Under the pieces are notes generated by a model that saw only the letters and a program-made list of their open reading frames with translations, was not told where the DNA came from and ran no database searches. Below, piece after piece: positions 7,985-17,063 of a stretch of 64,000 nt of DNA (positions are counted from its first letter, which is position 1; every line of letters starts with the position of its first letter). The position numbers and the translations under genes were made by a program. The stretch is from UBA3210 sp963610315 (GTDB lineage Bacteria; Bacillota_I; Bacilli_A; RFN20; CAG-449), in the NCBI GenBank assembly GCA_963610315.1, contig CAVDMV010000004.1:1-64000 (forward strand), written 5' to 3'.

Positions 7985-10627
7985 ATGCCAACAGAAAAAC
8001 AATATGTTTTCCATTTCAAAGATGCTCATGGTATGGGTAAAGAATTACTAGGCGGTAAAGGTGCTGGCTTAGCTGAAATGACTTATATCGGAGTACCAAT
8101 TCCACAAGGCTTCACAATTACAACAGAAGCATGTAATTTATATTATGACAGCGGTAAAAAATTACCTGAATTCGTCATTAAACAAATCTATGATGCAATT
8201 CATAAAGTAGAAAAAGATTCTGGAAAGAATTTCGGTGGAGATAAAAATCCATTATTAGTATCAGTTAGATCTGGTGCAAGAGTATCAATGCCAGGTATGA
8301 TGGATACAATCTTAAATTTAGGTTTAAATGACAAGACTGTCGAAGTTTTAGCAAAAGAAACAAACAATGTTAGATTCGCTTATGACTCATATAGACGTTT
8401 TATCTTAATGTTTACAAATATCGCAAAAGGACATCCTAGAACCGATATGGATAAAATGCTCGATGATTTAAAGAAATCTAAAGGTTATAAATTAGATACA
8501 GAAGTAACTGCAGATGAATTAAAAGAATTAGTCGCAAAATACAAAGATTATTATAAATCAGTATTTGGTGAAGATTTCCCAACTGATCCATATGTACAAT
8601 TAGTCGAAGCTGTTACTGCAGTCTTTAGATCATGGGACAACCCAAGAGCGAACGTATATAGAATGATGAACTCAATTCCTTATTCATGGGGAACTGCAGT
8701 TAACGTTCAATCAATGGCATTCGGTAACAAAGGTGAAACATCAGGTACAGGTGTTGCTTTCTCTAGAGACCCTGCAACAGGTGAAAAAGTCGTTTCAGCA
8801 GAATATTTACCAAACGCACAAGGTGAAGACGTTGTCGCAGGTATTCGTACTCCATTACACATCGATGAATTAAAGAGAAGAATGCCAGATGTATATGATC
8901 AATTCATGACTACTATCAAAAAGATGGAAGCTCATTATAGAGATATGCAAGATATGGAATTCACTGTTGAAGAAGGTAAATTATACTTCTTACAAACTCG
9001 TAATGGTAAGAGAACTCCAGCTGCAGCATTAAAGATGGCTTGTGACATGGTTGATGAAGGTTTAATTTCAACTGATGAAGCAGTCTTAAGAATTGATGCA
9101 GTTTCATTTGACAAATTATTATTACCTAACTTTGTTAAAGCAGATTTAGATAAACATACTCCAATTGCAAAAGGCTTACCTGCAGGCCCAGGTGCTGGTA
9201 CAGGTAAACTTGCATTCACTGCTGAAGAAGCAGAATTAAGACACCAAAACGGTGAAAAAGTTATCCTCGTAAGAGCCGAAACTTCTCCAGAAGACCTTAT
9301 CGGTATGGTCGCTTCAGAAGCTATCTTAACAATGCGTGGTGGTATGACTTCTCACGCAGCAGTTGTCGCTCGTGGTATGGGTAAATGCTGCGTTACAGGA
9401 TGTTCTGCTGCTTTAATTGATGAAGAAGCAAAAACATTAACTATCGATGGTCACGTATATGGTGAAAACGATGTATTATCAATCGATGGTTCAACAGGTA
9501 ACGTCTATGTTGGCGATATTGCAAAAGAATTACCAGACTTATCAAAAGGCTACTTCGGTAGATTAATGGGCTGGGTTGATGAAGCAAGAAAATTAAGAGT
9601 TAGAACAAACGCAGATTCTCCACGTGATGCAAAACAAGCTCTTGCATTCGGTGCAGAAGGTATTGGTCTATGCCGTACTGAACATATGTTCTTTGCAAAA
9701 GATAGAATCTTCTCAATGAGAAAGATGATTCTTGCAGATAATAAAGAAGAAAGAGTCGCAGCTCTAAAAGAAATTGAACCATTACAACAATCAGACTTCG
9801 AAGGAATGTACGAAATCATGTTAGGCATGAATGTCAACGTTAGATTACTTGACCCACCTCTACATGAATTCTTACCAACAAGAGTTGAAGACCAAGAAGA
9901 ACTTGCAAAAGCAACAGGTAAAACTCTTGAACAAGTACAAGCACGTTGTGAAGAATTACACGAATTCAACCCAATGATGGGCTTCCGTGGATGTAGACTT
10001 GCTGTTCAATATCCAGAAATCTGTGAAATGCAAACAACTGCAATTATTAAAGCTGCAATCAATGTTCAAAATAGAACAGGTAAAGCAGTCGAACCAGAAA
10101 TTATGATTCCACTTGTAATCGATGTTAAAGAATTAAAATTCGTTAAGAACATCATTACAACAACTGCAGATAAATTAATTAAAGAAGCAGGTGTCAATAT
10201 GACATACCACGTTGGTACAATGATTGAAATCCCAAGAGCAGCATTACTCTCCGATGAAATTGCACGTGAAGCAGAATACTTCTCATTTGGTACTAACGAC
10301 TTAACACAAATGACATTTGGTTTCTCTAGAGACGACGCAACTAAGTTCTTACCAGCTTATTATGACGCGAAGATCTTAGAAGAAGATCCATTCAAGACAT
10401 TAGACCAAAATGGTGTTGGTAAGCTCGTTGAAATGTCAGTTAAACTCGGCCGTTCAACTAGAAAAGACTTACACGTTGGTGTCTGTGGAGAAACTGGTGG
10501 CGAACCTAACTCAATTAACTTCTACCACAAAGCAGGACTTGATTATGTTTCATGTTCACCATTCAGAGTTCCAGTCGCTCGTTTAGCTGCTGCACAAGCT
10601 GCAATTAAAGAAAAATTAGGAAAGTAA
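7985..10627 (+). CDS. ppdK: Pyruvate, phosphate dikinase
   Basis: An 880-residue enzyme interconverting pyruvate, ATP and phosphate with PEP, AMP and pyrophosphate. In fermenting anaerobes it often works glycolytically with pyrophosphate. The N-terminal nucleotide-binding domain begins GKELLGGKGAGLAEM; the swivelling phosphohistidine domain has GGMTSHAAVVARGMGKCCV with the catalytic His near residue 457; the C-terminal PEP/pyruvate barrel has GLCRTEHMFF, FGTNDLTQMTFGFSRDD and the catalytic Cys in GVCGETGGEP. The length matches the family. A clear AAGGGAGG site precedes the ATG. It is monocistronic, flanked by terminators. Codons look optimised (uniform, many NNC and AAA/GAA choices), as expected for a highly expressed central enzyme. 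A palindromic operator and a cre-like site suggest carbon control shared with the starch locus. Confidence 0.98.
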   Translation: MPTEKQYVFHFKDAHGMGKELLGGKGAGLAEMTYIGVPIPQGFTITTEACNLYYDSGKKLPEFVIKQIYDAIHKVEKDSGKNFGGDKNPLLVSVRSGARVSMPGMMDTILNLGLNDKTVEVLAKETNNVRFAYDSYRRFILMFTNIAKGHPRTDMDKMLDDLKKSKGYKLDTEVTADELKELVAKYKDYYKSVFGEDFPTDPYVQLVEAVTAVFRSWDNPRANVYRMMNSIPYSWGTAVNVQSMAFGNKGETSGTGVAFSRDPATGEKVVSAEYLPNAQGEDVVAGIRTPLHIDELKRRMPDVYDQFMTTIKKMEAHYRDMQDMEFTVEEGKLYFLQTRNGKRTPAAALKMACDMVDEGLISTDEAVLRIDAVSFDKLLLPNFVKADLDKHTPIAKGLPAGPGAGTGKLAFTAEEAELRHQNGEKVILVRAETSPEDLIGMVASEAILTMRGGMTSHAAVVARGMGKCCVTGCSAALIDEEAKTLTIDGHVYGENDVLSIDGSTGNVYVGDIAKELPDLSKGYFGRLMGWVDEARKLRVRTNADSPRDAKQALAFGAEGIGLCRTEHMFFAKDRIFSMRKMILADNKEERVAALKEIEPLQQSDFEGMYEIMLGMNVNVRLLDPPLHEFLPTRVEDQEELAKATGKTLEQVQARCEELHEFNPMMGFRGCRLAVQYPEICEMQTTAIIKAAINVQNRTGKAVEPEIMIPLVIDVKELKFVKNIITTTADKLIKEAGVNMTYHVGTMIEIPRAALLSDEIAREAEYFSFGTNDLTQMTFGFSRDDATKFLPAYYDAKILEEDPFKTLDQNGVGKLVEMSVKLGRSTRKDLHVGVCGETGGEPNSINFYHKAGLDYVSCSPFRVPVARLAAAQAAIKEKLGK

Positions 10628-10631
10628 TTTA

Positions 10632-10778
10632 ATTTTTATTCCTCTAGCTCATAGTGAAAAACTATGAGCTTTTCTTATACTTTCAAAAATACTATCTATT
10701 TTTATTCCTTTTTCATATTAAGCAATATCTATTTTTATTCCTTTTTTAACTTTTTCAGTATCCATTTTTATTCCTTTT
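10632..10778. repeat. 33-bp phased array of a T-rich 20-mer
   Basis: TATCYATTTTTATTCCTTTT occurs at 10693, 10726 and 10759, exactly 33 bases apart, with 13 unrelated bases between copies. A shortened fourth copy (ATTTTTATTCCT, from 10632) lies exactly 66 bases before the matching position of the first. The spacers are too short and the repeat too simple for CRISPR. The rest of the gap (10779-11117) is very AT-rich and I see no gene in it. Confidence 0.8.
10646..10675 (+). terminator. Terminator after ppdK
   Basis: AGCTCATAG (10646-10654) and CTATGAGCT (10662-10670) form a 9-bp stem with a 7-base loop, followed by TTTTCTT. Confidence 0.9.
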
Positions 10779-11117
10779 GTAAAAAATATAGTATTAATAT
10801 TATTAAATACGACACGTTAAATTTATAATTATGTAATTAGATTTTAATATTCTGCTTTAACAATTAAAAGAATAATAAATAGTTTTTAAATATAATATAT
10901 TTGATAGCGAAATTTTAAAATTGTTATATAATTTTACTTTTTGTTTTGTTAATTTTAATATTTTTTTCAATAATTATTTATCAATTTTAAGCAATTTAAT
11001 TTAAACAATATAATAAATGGTCAATATTTGGTAAAATATAACTGCTCAAGTTAGAAATATGTAAAATATTCTAATTTGTAATTTCATTATTTTTGAAAGG
11101 GGAAAAGTTTTAAAATC

Positions 11118-12794
11118 ATGAAAGTAAACAAATTATTCACACTTGCAGTAACTTTATTATTATCTACTGTTACTGTCGTTTCCTGCGGAAACAACAATCA
11201 ATCTACTAGCCAATCATCCGCTAGCGCATCATCTCAAACTGTAGAATCATCTTCTTCAGCATCTTCAGCAAGTTCTTCTGCATCTTCTTCAGCAGTATCA
11301 TCTTCTGAAAGTTCTTCAGCAACTTCATCATCATCTTCTTCAGCAGAAGTAATTAATTATGGTACTCAAGACGCTCCATTAACAATTGCAGAAGCTAAAG
11401 CATTATGTGATAAATTAGGAGACAATAAAGTTTCTACTACTCCATTATTCGTTAAAGGTTATGTTGTAGAAATTTCATTCAATTCTACATATAGTAACTA
11501 TGAAATTTGGTTAAGTACTACATCAACTGGTGAAAAAGAATTTGAATTATATGCTTGTGTCATTAAAGATGGTGTTAATACTCCAAAAGTAGGTTCACAA
11601 GTTATCGCAACTGGATATTATGAAAAATATGTTAAAGACACATCAACAACATATGAATTAACAAAAACTACAATAGATGACACTAAAGTATATCCAACAG
11701 TTACTTGGTCTGATGCAGAAGCACCAGCTCCAGTTAATTATGGTTCAGCAGATTCTCCAATTTCTATTGCTGACGCAAAAGCAATTGCAACTAGTACTGC
11801 TTCAACAGAAGATTGCTATATCACAGCTTTTGTATCAAGTGTTAAAGTTGAATCTGATGGAACTTATACAATTGAATTATCAGACGCTGAAGACGGCGCA
11901 AAAACATTCACATTCTACAAAGGATCTTTATCAGAAGGAATTGATGCACCTGTTATCGGTGATAAAATTGTCGCAAAAGGTAAATTAATCTATTTCAACA
12001 ACTATAAATACGAATTAACAGATTGCAGCGTTATCAAATTAACAAAAGGAACTAAAACATATGCAGTCACTGCATCTATCGTTGACGCTGAAGGAACTGC
12101 TTCTACAAACGTAACTGTAACAGGATTACCAACAGAAAATATTTTACCAGGCACTTCTGTTACATTTACCGTAACTCCAGTAGAAGGATATGTTGTTGAT
12201 TCAGTTCAATATAATGGTACTGATCTTCCACAAAATACCGATGGAACTTATACATTCTCAAGTGAATATTCTAACAGCGTTTCAATCACAGTTATAGAAG
12301 ATACTGGGGAATTAAAATTTAGCTTAACAACTTCAACATTAGCGAACTTCCCAGAAGCATATCCATCAGCTGATAACCCTGCAGAAGTTACATACACAAA
12401 AGATGGAACTACCGTTACATTTGTAACTACAATGGCTAATTACGGTAATGGCATTCAATCAAGATTAAAAAATGGCGGAGGTTATAACAAGGGCACTTAT
12501 TTATATAATAGAGACGCATTACCTGAAGCTATTTCTTCTATTGAAATTACACCAAATGCAAAATGGACAAGTGCTACATCTGCTCTTTACGTAAAATTTA
12601 GTGCTACACCATTTACTGCTGCAGATGAAGAAACCGTATTTGATGCTACTATTACTAAAGAAACAAAAACTGTAACATGTAATGTTGCAAATGCAAAATA
12701 TGTCTATTTCATACATGGTGTAACAGGTGCAGTAAATATTGACGAAATTACAATTAATTTTGCAACTGAAGATACAACTACTCCAGCTGAATAA
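11118..12794 (+). CDS. Large surface lipoprotein with two OB-like repeats and a serine-rich stalk
   Basis: A 558-residue exported lipoprotein of unknown function. The signal peptide ends in a lipobox, VVSC, with C23 lipidated. Residues about 28-76 are a Ser-rich linker. Two homologous modules follow, starting INYGTQDAPLTIAEAKAL (about 77) and VNYGSADSPISIADAKAI (about 207); each alternates beta strands with GY/V...KVGSQVIATGYY-like ends and resembles OB-fold domains common in secreted gut-bacterial proteins. After these comes an Ig/InlB-like beta segment (VDSVQYNGTDLPQNTDGTYTF) and a C-terminal beta-rich module (SIEITPNAKWTSATSALYVKFSATPF) that looks like a jelly-roll or ligand-binding fold. 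A GGGG-containing ribosome site precedes the ATG. Monocistronic, followed by a terminator. I cannot name its ligand. Confidence 0.8.
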   Translation: MKVNKLFTLAVTLLLSTVTVVSCGNNNQSTSQSSASASSQTVESSSSASSASSSASSSAVSSSESSSATSSSSSSAEVINYGTQDAPLTIAEAKALCDKLGDNKVSTTPLFVKGYVVEISFNSTYSNYEIWLSTTSTGEKEFELYACVIKDGVNTPKVGSQVIATGYYEKYVKDTSTTYELTKTTIDDTKVYPTVTWSDAEAPAPVNYGSADSPISIADAKAIATSTASTEDCYITAFVSSVKVESDGTYTIELSDAEDGAKTFTFYKGSLSEGIDAPVIGDKIVAKGKLIYFNNYKYELTDCSVIKLTKGTKTYAVTASIVDAEGTASTNVTVTGLPTENILPGTSVTFTVTPVEGYVVDSVQYNGTDLPQNTDGTYTFSSEYSNSVSITVIEDTGELKFSLTTSTLANFPEAYPSADNPAEVTYTKDGTTVTFVTTMANYGNGIQSRLKNGGGYNKGTYLYNRDALPEAISSIEITPNAKWTSATSALYVKFSATPFTAADEETVFDATITKETKTVTCNVANAKYVYFIHGVTGAVNIDEITINFATEDTTTPAE

Positions 12795-12813
12795 TTATTT
12801 ATAAATACCATTT

Positions 12814-12842
12814 AGACCAAAGGTTAACTTTGGTCTTTTCTT
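12814..12842 (+). terminator. Terminator after the lipoprotein gene
   Basis: AGACCAAAG (12814-12822) and CTTTGGTCT (12828-12836) form a 9-bp stem with a GTTAA loop, followed by TTTCTTTT. Confidence 0.88.
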
Positions 12843-12854
12843 TTGCACTATAAA

Positions 12855-12881
12855 AGCCTAGTTTATCCGTTAAACTAGGCT
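12855..12881 (-). terminator. Terminator after prs (possibly both directions)
   Basis: AGCCTAGTTTA and TAAACTAGGCT form an 11-bp stem. On the minus strand it is followed by TTTTATAG, ending prs; on the plus strand CGTTTT follows, so it may also back up the preceding terminator. Confidence 0.8.
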
Positions 12882-12904
12882 CGTTTTAATATATTTTAAA
12901 TCAA

Positions 12905-13861
12905 TTAATCTTTATATAAATCGTAGATTACTGAAACAGGTTCACCATCTTCAATATTTTCAATAACACGTGCAATCATAGGTGCTAAAGAAAGAACATG
13001 AACGCGAGGATCTTTCATTCTTTCTGGAAGAGGAATTGAGTTAGTTGTAACAATTTCATCAAATGTTCCATCTAATAATCTATCCGCGGCAGGACCTGAG
13101 AATACGCCGTGAGAACAAACGATTCTAACTGATTTAGCTCCCTTAGCTTTTAATTGAATTGCCCCAGCATGTGCGCTTCCAGCTGTATCAATCATATCGT
13201 CGATCATTAAGCAATCTTTACCTTCAACATCACCGATGATGTTCATAACTTCTGCAACATTTGGTTTAGTTCTACGTTTATCGATAATCGCTAAAGGAAG
13301 ATTTAATTTTTCCGCGACTTTTCTAGCTCTATTAACTCCGCCGTGATCTGGTGATACAATAACAGTATTTTCAGTTACTTTATCTTTGAAATAGTTAGAA
13401 ATTAATGGTGCTGCAGATAATTCATCAACTAAGCATGAGAAGAATCCTTGGATTTGTGCTGCATGTAATTCAACAGTAATAACTCTATCAACGCCTGCAG
13501 TCTTTAATAAGTCTGCGACAAGTCTAGATGTGATAGGTTGTCTAGGTTTAGATTTTCTATCTTGTCTAGCATAACCAAAATAAGGGATTACAACATTGAT
13601 CTTATGCGCTGATGCTCTTTTAAGTGCATCGACAAAAATTAAGATTTCGAATAAATGTTCTGTAACAGGTGTACAAGTAGATTGAACAATATATACATCC
13701 TTTTCTCTTACAGAATCTTTAGGTTCACAAATGATTTCACCGTCTGCAAAGTGATTAACCATTACTTCTGATACTTCCATATCCAATAACTTTGCGATTT
13801 CATCAGTTAATTCCTTGTTCGCAGTTAATGAGAATAGTACCGTTTTGTTTTTATTTAACAT
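12905..13861 (-). CDS. prs: Ribose-phosphate pyrophosphokinase (PRPP synthetase)
   Basis: A 318-residue class I enzyme that makes PRPP from ribose 5-phosphate and ATP for nucleotide, histidine and NAD synthesis. Motifs include the ATP-loop residues YFGYARQDRKSKPRQPITSR, the flexible loop DKRRTKPNVAEV and the PRPP-binding CLMIDDMIDTAGSAH. The length is standard. A GGAGA ribosome site precedes the ATG. It is the last gene on the minus strand of the origin-proximal block, separated from ispE by a terminator, so it is probably transcribed alone. Confidence 0.97.
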   Translation of the reverse strand: MLNKNKTVLFSLTANKELTDEIAKLLDMEVSEVMVNHFADGEIICEPKDSVREKDVYIVQSTCTPVTEHLFEILIFVDALKRASAHKINVVIPYFGYARQDRKSKPRQPITSRLVADLLKTAGVDRVITVELHAAQIQGFFSCLVDELSAAPLISNYFKDKVTENTVIVSPDHGGVNRARKVAEKLNLPLAIIDKRRTKPNVAEVMNIIGDVEGKDCLMIDDMIDTAGSAHAGAIQLKAKGAKSVRIVCSHGVFSGPAADRLLDGTFDEIVTTNSIPLPERMKDPRVHVLSLAPMIARVIENIEDGEPVSVIYDLYKD

Positions 13862-13963
13862 AGTCTCTCCTTTAACGATAAATTAATATCATTAATATTA
13901 TAATGTCAATTTTTAACTAATTCATTATAAAACAGCAAAAAAGCGCATTCTTTTTTTAGAATT

Positions 13964-13988
13964 TAAAAAGACTTCATTACGAAGTCTT
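13964..13988 (-). terminator. Terminator after ispE
   Basis: Minus strand: AAGACTTC, GTAAT loop, GAAGTCTT, then TTTAAATTC. The hairpin starts at the ispE stop codon. Confidence 0.8.
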
Positions 13989-14841
13989 AAAGTGTTTTTG
14001 TTAAGAAAGTCTTATATCCAAATGATTTTAGTTCTTCATTAATCTTTTCTAATTTCTTATAATCATGGCTTAATGCATAAACACAAGATCCAGATCCTGT
14101 CATCATAGAAAGAGGTAATTTAGAAGCAACTAAGAGATTTTTTAATTTTTCAACTTCTTTTGAAAGTTCAAATGCAGGATCTTCTAAATCATTACCCATA
14201 TTGCATTCAATCTTTTCAATATCATCATGAGCTAAACCTTCGATTAATTCATCAACATCAAATTTTCTATTAAAATTAGTTTCATCATATTTTTTATAAA
14301 CATCTTTAGTTGATAGTCCAACATCTGGTTTAACTAATAAACAGAAGAATGATTTTTTAACTTTAATTTTTTCAATCTTTTCACCTTTAGAAGAAACTCT
14401 TGCTGGCATACATTTTAAGCAAAGAGGGACATCAGAACCAATTTTTGCACCTAATGCACATAATTCATCCATTGATAAATGTAATTTGAATAATTTATTT
14501 AAACCAACTAGAACTACCGCGCCATCAGAAGAGCCTCCTCCTAGACCTGCACACATTGGGATTTCTTTATGAATATGAATTCTGACTTTTTTATTAACAT
14601 TATATGTATCTCTAATAAGTTTTAAAGTCTTATAAACAATATTAGATTCATCAGTTGGTAATGATTTATCGTCACAAGTAATAATTGAATCATAATTATC
14701 AGGTAGTAATTCCATTTCAATACGATCATGTAATTCAATCGGTAAAGTTACCATATCAACATAGTGATAACCATCGTTATCATCTTTACCTAATATCTTT
14801 AATGCTAAATTTATTTTAGCGTATGCTTTTAACATTAACAT
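13987..14841 (-). CDS. ispE: 4-diphosphocytidyl-2-C-methyl-D-erythritol kinase
   Basis: A GHMP-superfamily kinase for the fourth step of the non-mevalonate isoprenoid pathway. Seen: KAYAKINLALKILGK at the N-terminus, the ATP-binding glycine loop CAGLGGGSSDGA, and the C-terminal SMMTGSGSCVYAL. The longest frame begins at 14928, but I choose the ATG at 14841: GGAGGA lies 7 bases upstream of it, the resulting 284 residues match family size, and the extra 29 residues are unlike IspE. Another ATG two codons on (14835) is possible. It is the last gene of the tatD-rnmV-rsmA-ispE series, a familiar Firmicutes order. Confidence 0.95.
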   Translation of the reverse strand: MLMLKAYAKINLALKILGKDDNDGYHYVDMVTLPIELHDRIEMELLPDNYDSIITCDDKSLPTDESNIVYKTLKLIRDTYNVNKKVRIHIHKEIPMCAGLGGGSSDGAVVLVGLNKLFKLHLSMDELCALGAKIGSDVPLCLKCMPARVSSKGEKIEKIKVKKSFFCLLVKPDVGLSTKDVYKKYDETNFNRKFDVDELIEGLAHDDIEKIECNMGNDLEDPAFELSKEVEKLKNLLVASKLPLSMMTGSGSCVYALSHDYKKLEKINEELKSFGYKTFLTKTL

Positions 14842-14909
14842 TGTTGTGTCCTCCGCATAAATACAACATTCATATTTTATACTATTTATCGTTAATATAC
14901 TATAAATTA

Positions 14910-15746
14910 TTATTTTCCATAATAACAAGCTTTAGTTAATTCTAAATAATCATTTAAAGAAAGACTTTCTGGTCTTCTAGAAGGCTCAATTTGAGCCTTC
15001 GATAAAATATCTACCGCTTTATCTTTTGATTTAAAATAGTTCGTTAAATTATTTAAAATAGTCTTTCTTCTCGAAACAAAGCTTCCTTTTACTAATTTAA
15101 CAAATTCCTTATTAAATAAAGGATCTTCGTTTATTTTATTAGTAAATTCAATCTTTAAAATAATTGAATCAACATTAGGCATAGGAATATAACATTTATA
15201 AGATACTTTTCTTACTACGCTTAATTTACCTACATAATCAATAAAGATATTAATAGGAGAATAATCTTTAGATTTTTCTTTTACATTTAATCTTTCATAT
15301 ACTTCTTTTTGAACCATGAATTCAAATGTCTTTATATCTAATGAAGAAGTAATTATTTTTTCAATAATTGGAGTAGTGACATTATAAGGTACATTAGAGA
15401 TAAATTTTAATTCTATACCTTCATATTTACTTAAATCTACTTTTAAGAAATCTTCATTATATAAAGAAAAATTATTATAAGATTTAAATTCTTCTTTTAA
15501 ATGATTTACCATGTCTACATCAATTTCATAAGCATCAACATCATAATTTCTATTTAATAATTCTTGAGTTAAAGCTCCGAGCCCTGGTCCAATTTCAATA
15601 ACCTTTTCTTTTGTTACATTTAAAGCATCAACTGAAGACGTAACTACATCATAATCAGTTAAGAAATTTTGAGAGAAATGCTTCTTTGGAGTAAGCATTA
15701 ATTCAGTCATCTTCGTTACTACATATTCTTTACTTGCGATTATCAT
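14910..15746 (-). CDS. rsmA: 16S rRNA dimethyladenosine transferase
   Basis: Also known as KsgA. It dimethylates two adjacent adenines near the 3' end of 16S rRNA as a late check on 30S assembly. The SAM-binding motif is IEIGPGLGALTQELL, and the catalytic NVPYNVTTPIIE loop (N-x-P-Y) is intact; KKHFSQNFL near the N-terminus is the family hallmark. The longest frame starts at 15761, but GGAGG lies 8 bases before the ATG at 15746, giving 278 residues, so I use that. The start overlaps the 3' end of rnmV by 17 bases. Confidence 0.96.
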   Translation of the reverse strand: MIIASKEYVVTKMTELMLTPKKHFSQNFLTDYDVVTSSVDALNVTKEKVIEIGPGLGALTQELLNRNYDVDAYEIDVDMVNHLKEEFKSYNNFSLYNEDFLKVDLSKYEGIELKFISNVPYNVTTPIIEKIITSSLDIKTFEFMVQKEVYERLNVKEKSKDYSPINIFIDYVGKLSVVRKVSYKCYIPMPNVDSIILKIEFTNKINEDPLFNKEFVKLVKGSFVSRRKTILNNLTNYFKSKDKAVDILSKAQIEPSRRPESLSLNDYLELTKACYYGK

Positions 15747-16287
15747 TCTTAATACCTCCAATAAATTCTCTTAATTCTTCTTTATTAACATTCATAACAC
15801 TTAATCTTTTCATGAGTGTTTTAGATGAACCAAAGCCTAGATTATATTTCTTATATACTTCATCTCTTAAATAAGAAGAATTATCTTTTCCACATAATCC
15901 TAATTCATACATATCATTAATTTCATAATTATATTTAATATCATTAGTTTTTGAATAGCATTTCGCATCTTTTAAAGCTCTAATAATTTCTTCTAAACAA
16001 GTTTCTGCAACACCTAATTTCTTTCCATTACTTGCTTTTGACCTATCAACATAAGCTTGATAAGCATTAGGAACAACAGAAGTTACTTTTTCTCTAATTC
16101 TAAGTCCTGGATAATCAGGATCAGTTAAAATAATTATCTTATAATTCTTAGATAATTCCTTAATATATTCTAATGTTTCACGTGGAATATCAGAGCCATT
16201 TGTTGATACAAGTATTGCATCTGTTAATTTACTTAAAACATCAATATCTGTCTTTCCTTCAACAACAATTACTACTTTTTCGTTCAT
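15730..16287 (-). CDS. rnmV: Ribonuclease M5 (5S rRNA maturation)
   Basis: A TOPRIM-domain nuclease that trims both ends of 5S rRNA precursor. Seen: VVEGKTDIDVLSKL with the catalytic Glu, and IILTDPDYPGLRIREKV with the DxD aspartates; the C-terminal region GFGSSKTLMKRLS is typical of RNase M5. The longest frame starts at 16317 inside tatD. I choose the ATG at 16287, which follows the tatD stop by one base (TAATATG) and gives 185 residues, the usual size; AGGA lies upstream. It overlaps rsmA at its end. Confidence 0.95.
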   Translation of the reverse strand: MNEKVVIVVEGKTDIDVLSKLTDAILVSTNGSDIPRETLEYIKELSKNYKIIILTDPDYPGLRIREKVTSVVPNAYQAYVDRSKASNGKKLGVAETCLEEIIRALKDAKCYSKTNDIKYNYEINDMYELGLCGKDNSSYLRDEVYKKYNLGFGSSKTLMKRLSVMNVNKEELREFIGGIKNDNRK

Positions 16288-16288
16288 A

Positions 16289-17062
16289 TTAATCAATCCT
16301 AAATAACTTCTTTCCATTATTATACGTAGTATATTCTATTTCACGTGAAACAATTCCTCTTATTTCACTAATTTTATCAATCACATATTTTAAATAATAT
16401 GGATAATTAATTTCTCCACGGTGAGGGACTGGAGGTAAGTAAGGTGAATCAGTTTCTATTACCATATTTTCTAATGGAACTAGTTTCGCGACTTCTTTTG
16501 GTGTAACTGAATTTTTATATGTAACTGGTCCATCAATACCAATATAAAATCCCATCTTAACATATTCTTTCATAAGTTCAACACTACCAGAAAAGCAATG
16601 TAAAACACATCCATATAATGGTTTATATTTTCTTAATATATCAAAAGTATCACCATCTGCATCACGAGCATGAACAATGATTGGTAAATGTAATTCATTC
16701 GCAAGTTTAATTTGAGCAATAAAATATTCTTTTTGTTTTGAAATAGTAACTTCATCTTTAATCCAGTGTTTATCTAAACCTATTTCACCAATCGCTTTTA
16801 CTTTACTAGATGAAGATACAAGTTTTCTAATTTCTAGTAATCCTTCATTTAGAGGCATATCATCAATTTCTTCTGGATGAATTCCTACTGCCGCGTAAAC
16901 TTCATTAAACTTATTAGCCAAAGAAACAGCTTTATAAGAATTTCTTATATTATCACCTGGAATCATCATTAAAGTAACACCTTGTTCTAAGCAAGACGAA
17001 ATTACTTCTTCACTAGAGGAATATTTTTCATCATATAAATGACAATGAGTATCAAAAATCAT
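16289..17062 (-). CDS. tatD: TatD-family metal-dependent DNase
   Basis: A 257-residue TIM-barrel hydrolase of the TatD family (YabD group in Bacillus), 3'-5' DNase activity in studied members. Metal ligands are visible in DTHCHLYDEKY, GEIGLDKHW, IIVHARDADGDTF, HCFSGS and ETDSPYLPPVPHRGE. Its start lies 1 base after the mnmE stop, and its stop abuts rnmV, so mnmE-tatD-rnmV-rsmA-ispE is one operon. All key residues are present. Confidence 0.96.
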   Translation of the reverse strand: MIFDTHCHLYDEKYSSSEEVISSCLEQGVTLMMIPGDNIRNSYKAVSLANKFNEVYAAVGIHPEEIDDMPLNEGLLEIRKLVSSSSKVKAIGEIGLDKHWIKDEVTISKQKEYFIAQIKLANELHLPIIVHARDADGDTFDILRKYKPLYGCVLHCFSGSVELMKEYVKMGFYIGIDGPVTYKNSVTPKEVAKLVPLENMVIETDSPYLPPVPHRGEINYPYYLKYVIDKISEIRGIVSREIEYTTYNNGKKLFRID

Positions 17063-17063
17063 A

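Noticed and set aside
8935..9969. Minus-strand frames of 94 and 139 residues inside ppdK
   Set aside because: Antisense shadows of a highly biased coding sequence; the products are Ser/Cys-rich without family resemblance and lack ribosome sites.
10632..10790. Possible CRISPR array for the Cas13d
   Set aside because: Spacing of 13 bases, a low-complexity T-rich repeat and a distance of 9 kb do not fit a type VI-D array.
14842..14928. N-terminal extension of IspE
   Set aside because: The upstream 29 codons do not resemble IspE and a strong ribosome site precedes the ATG at 14841.
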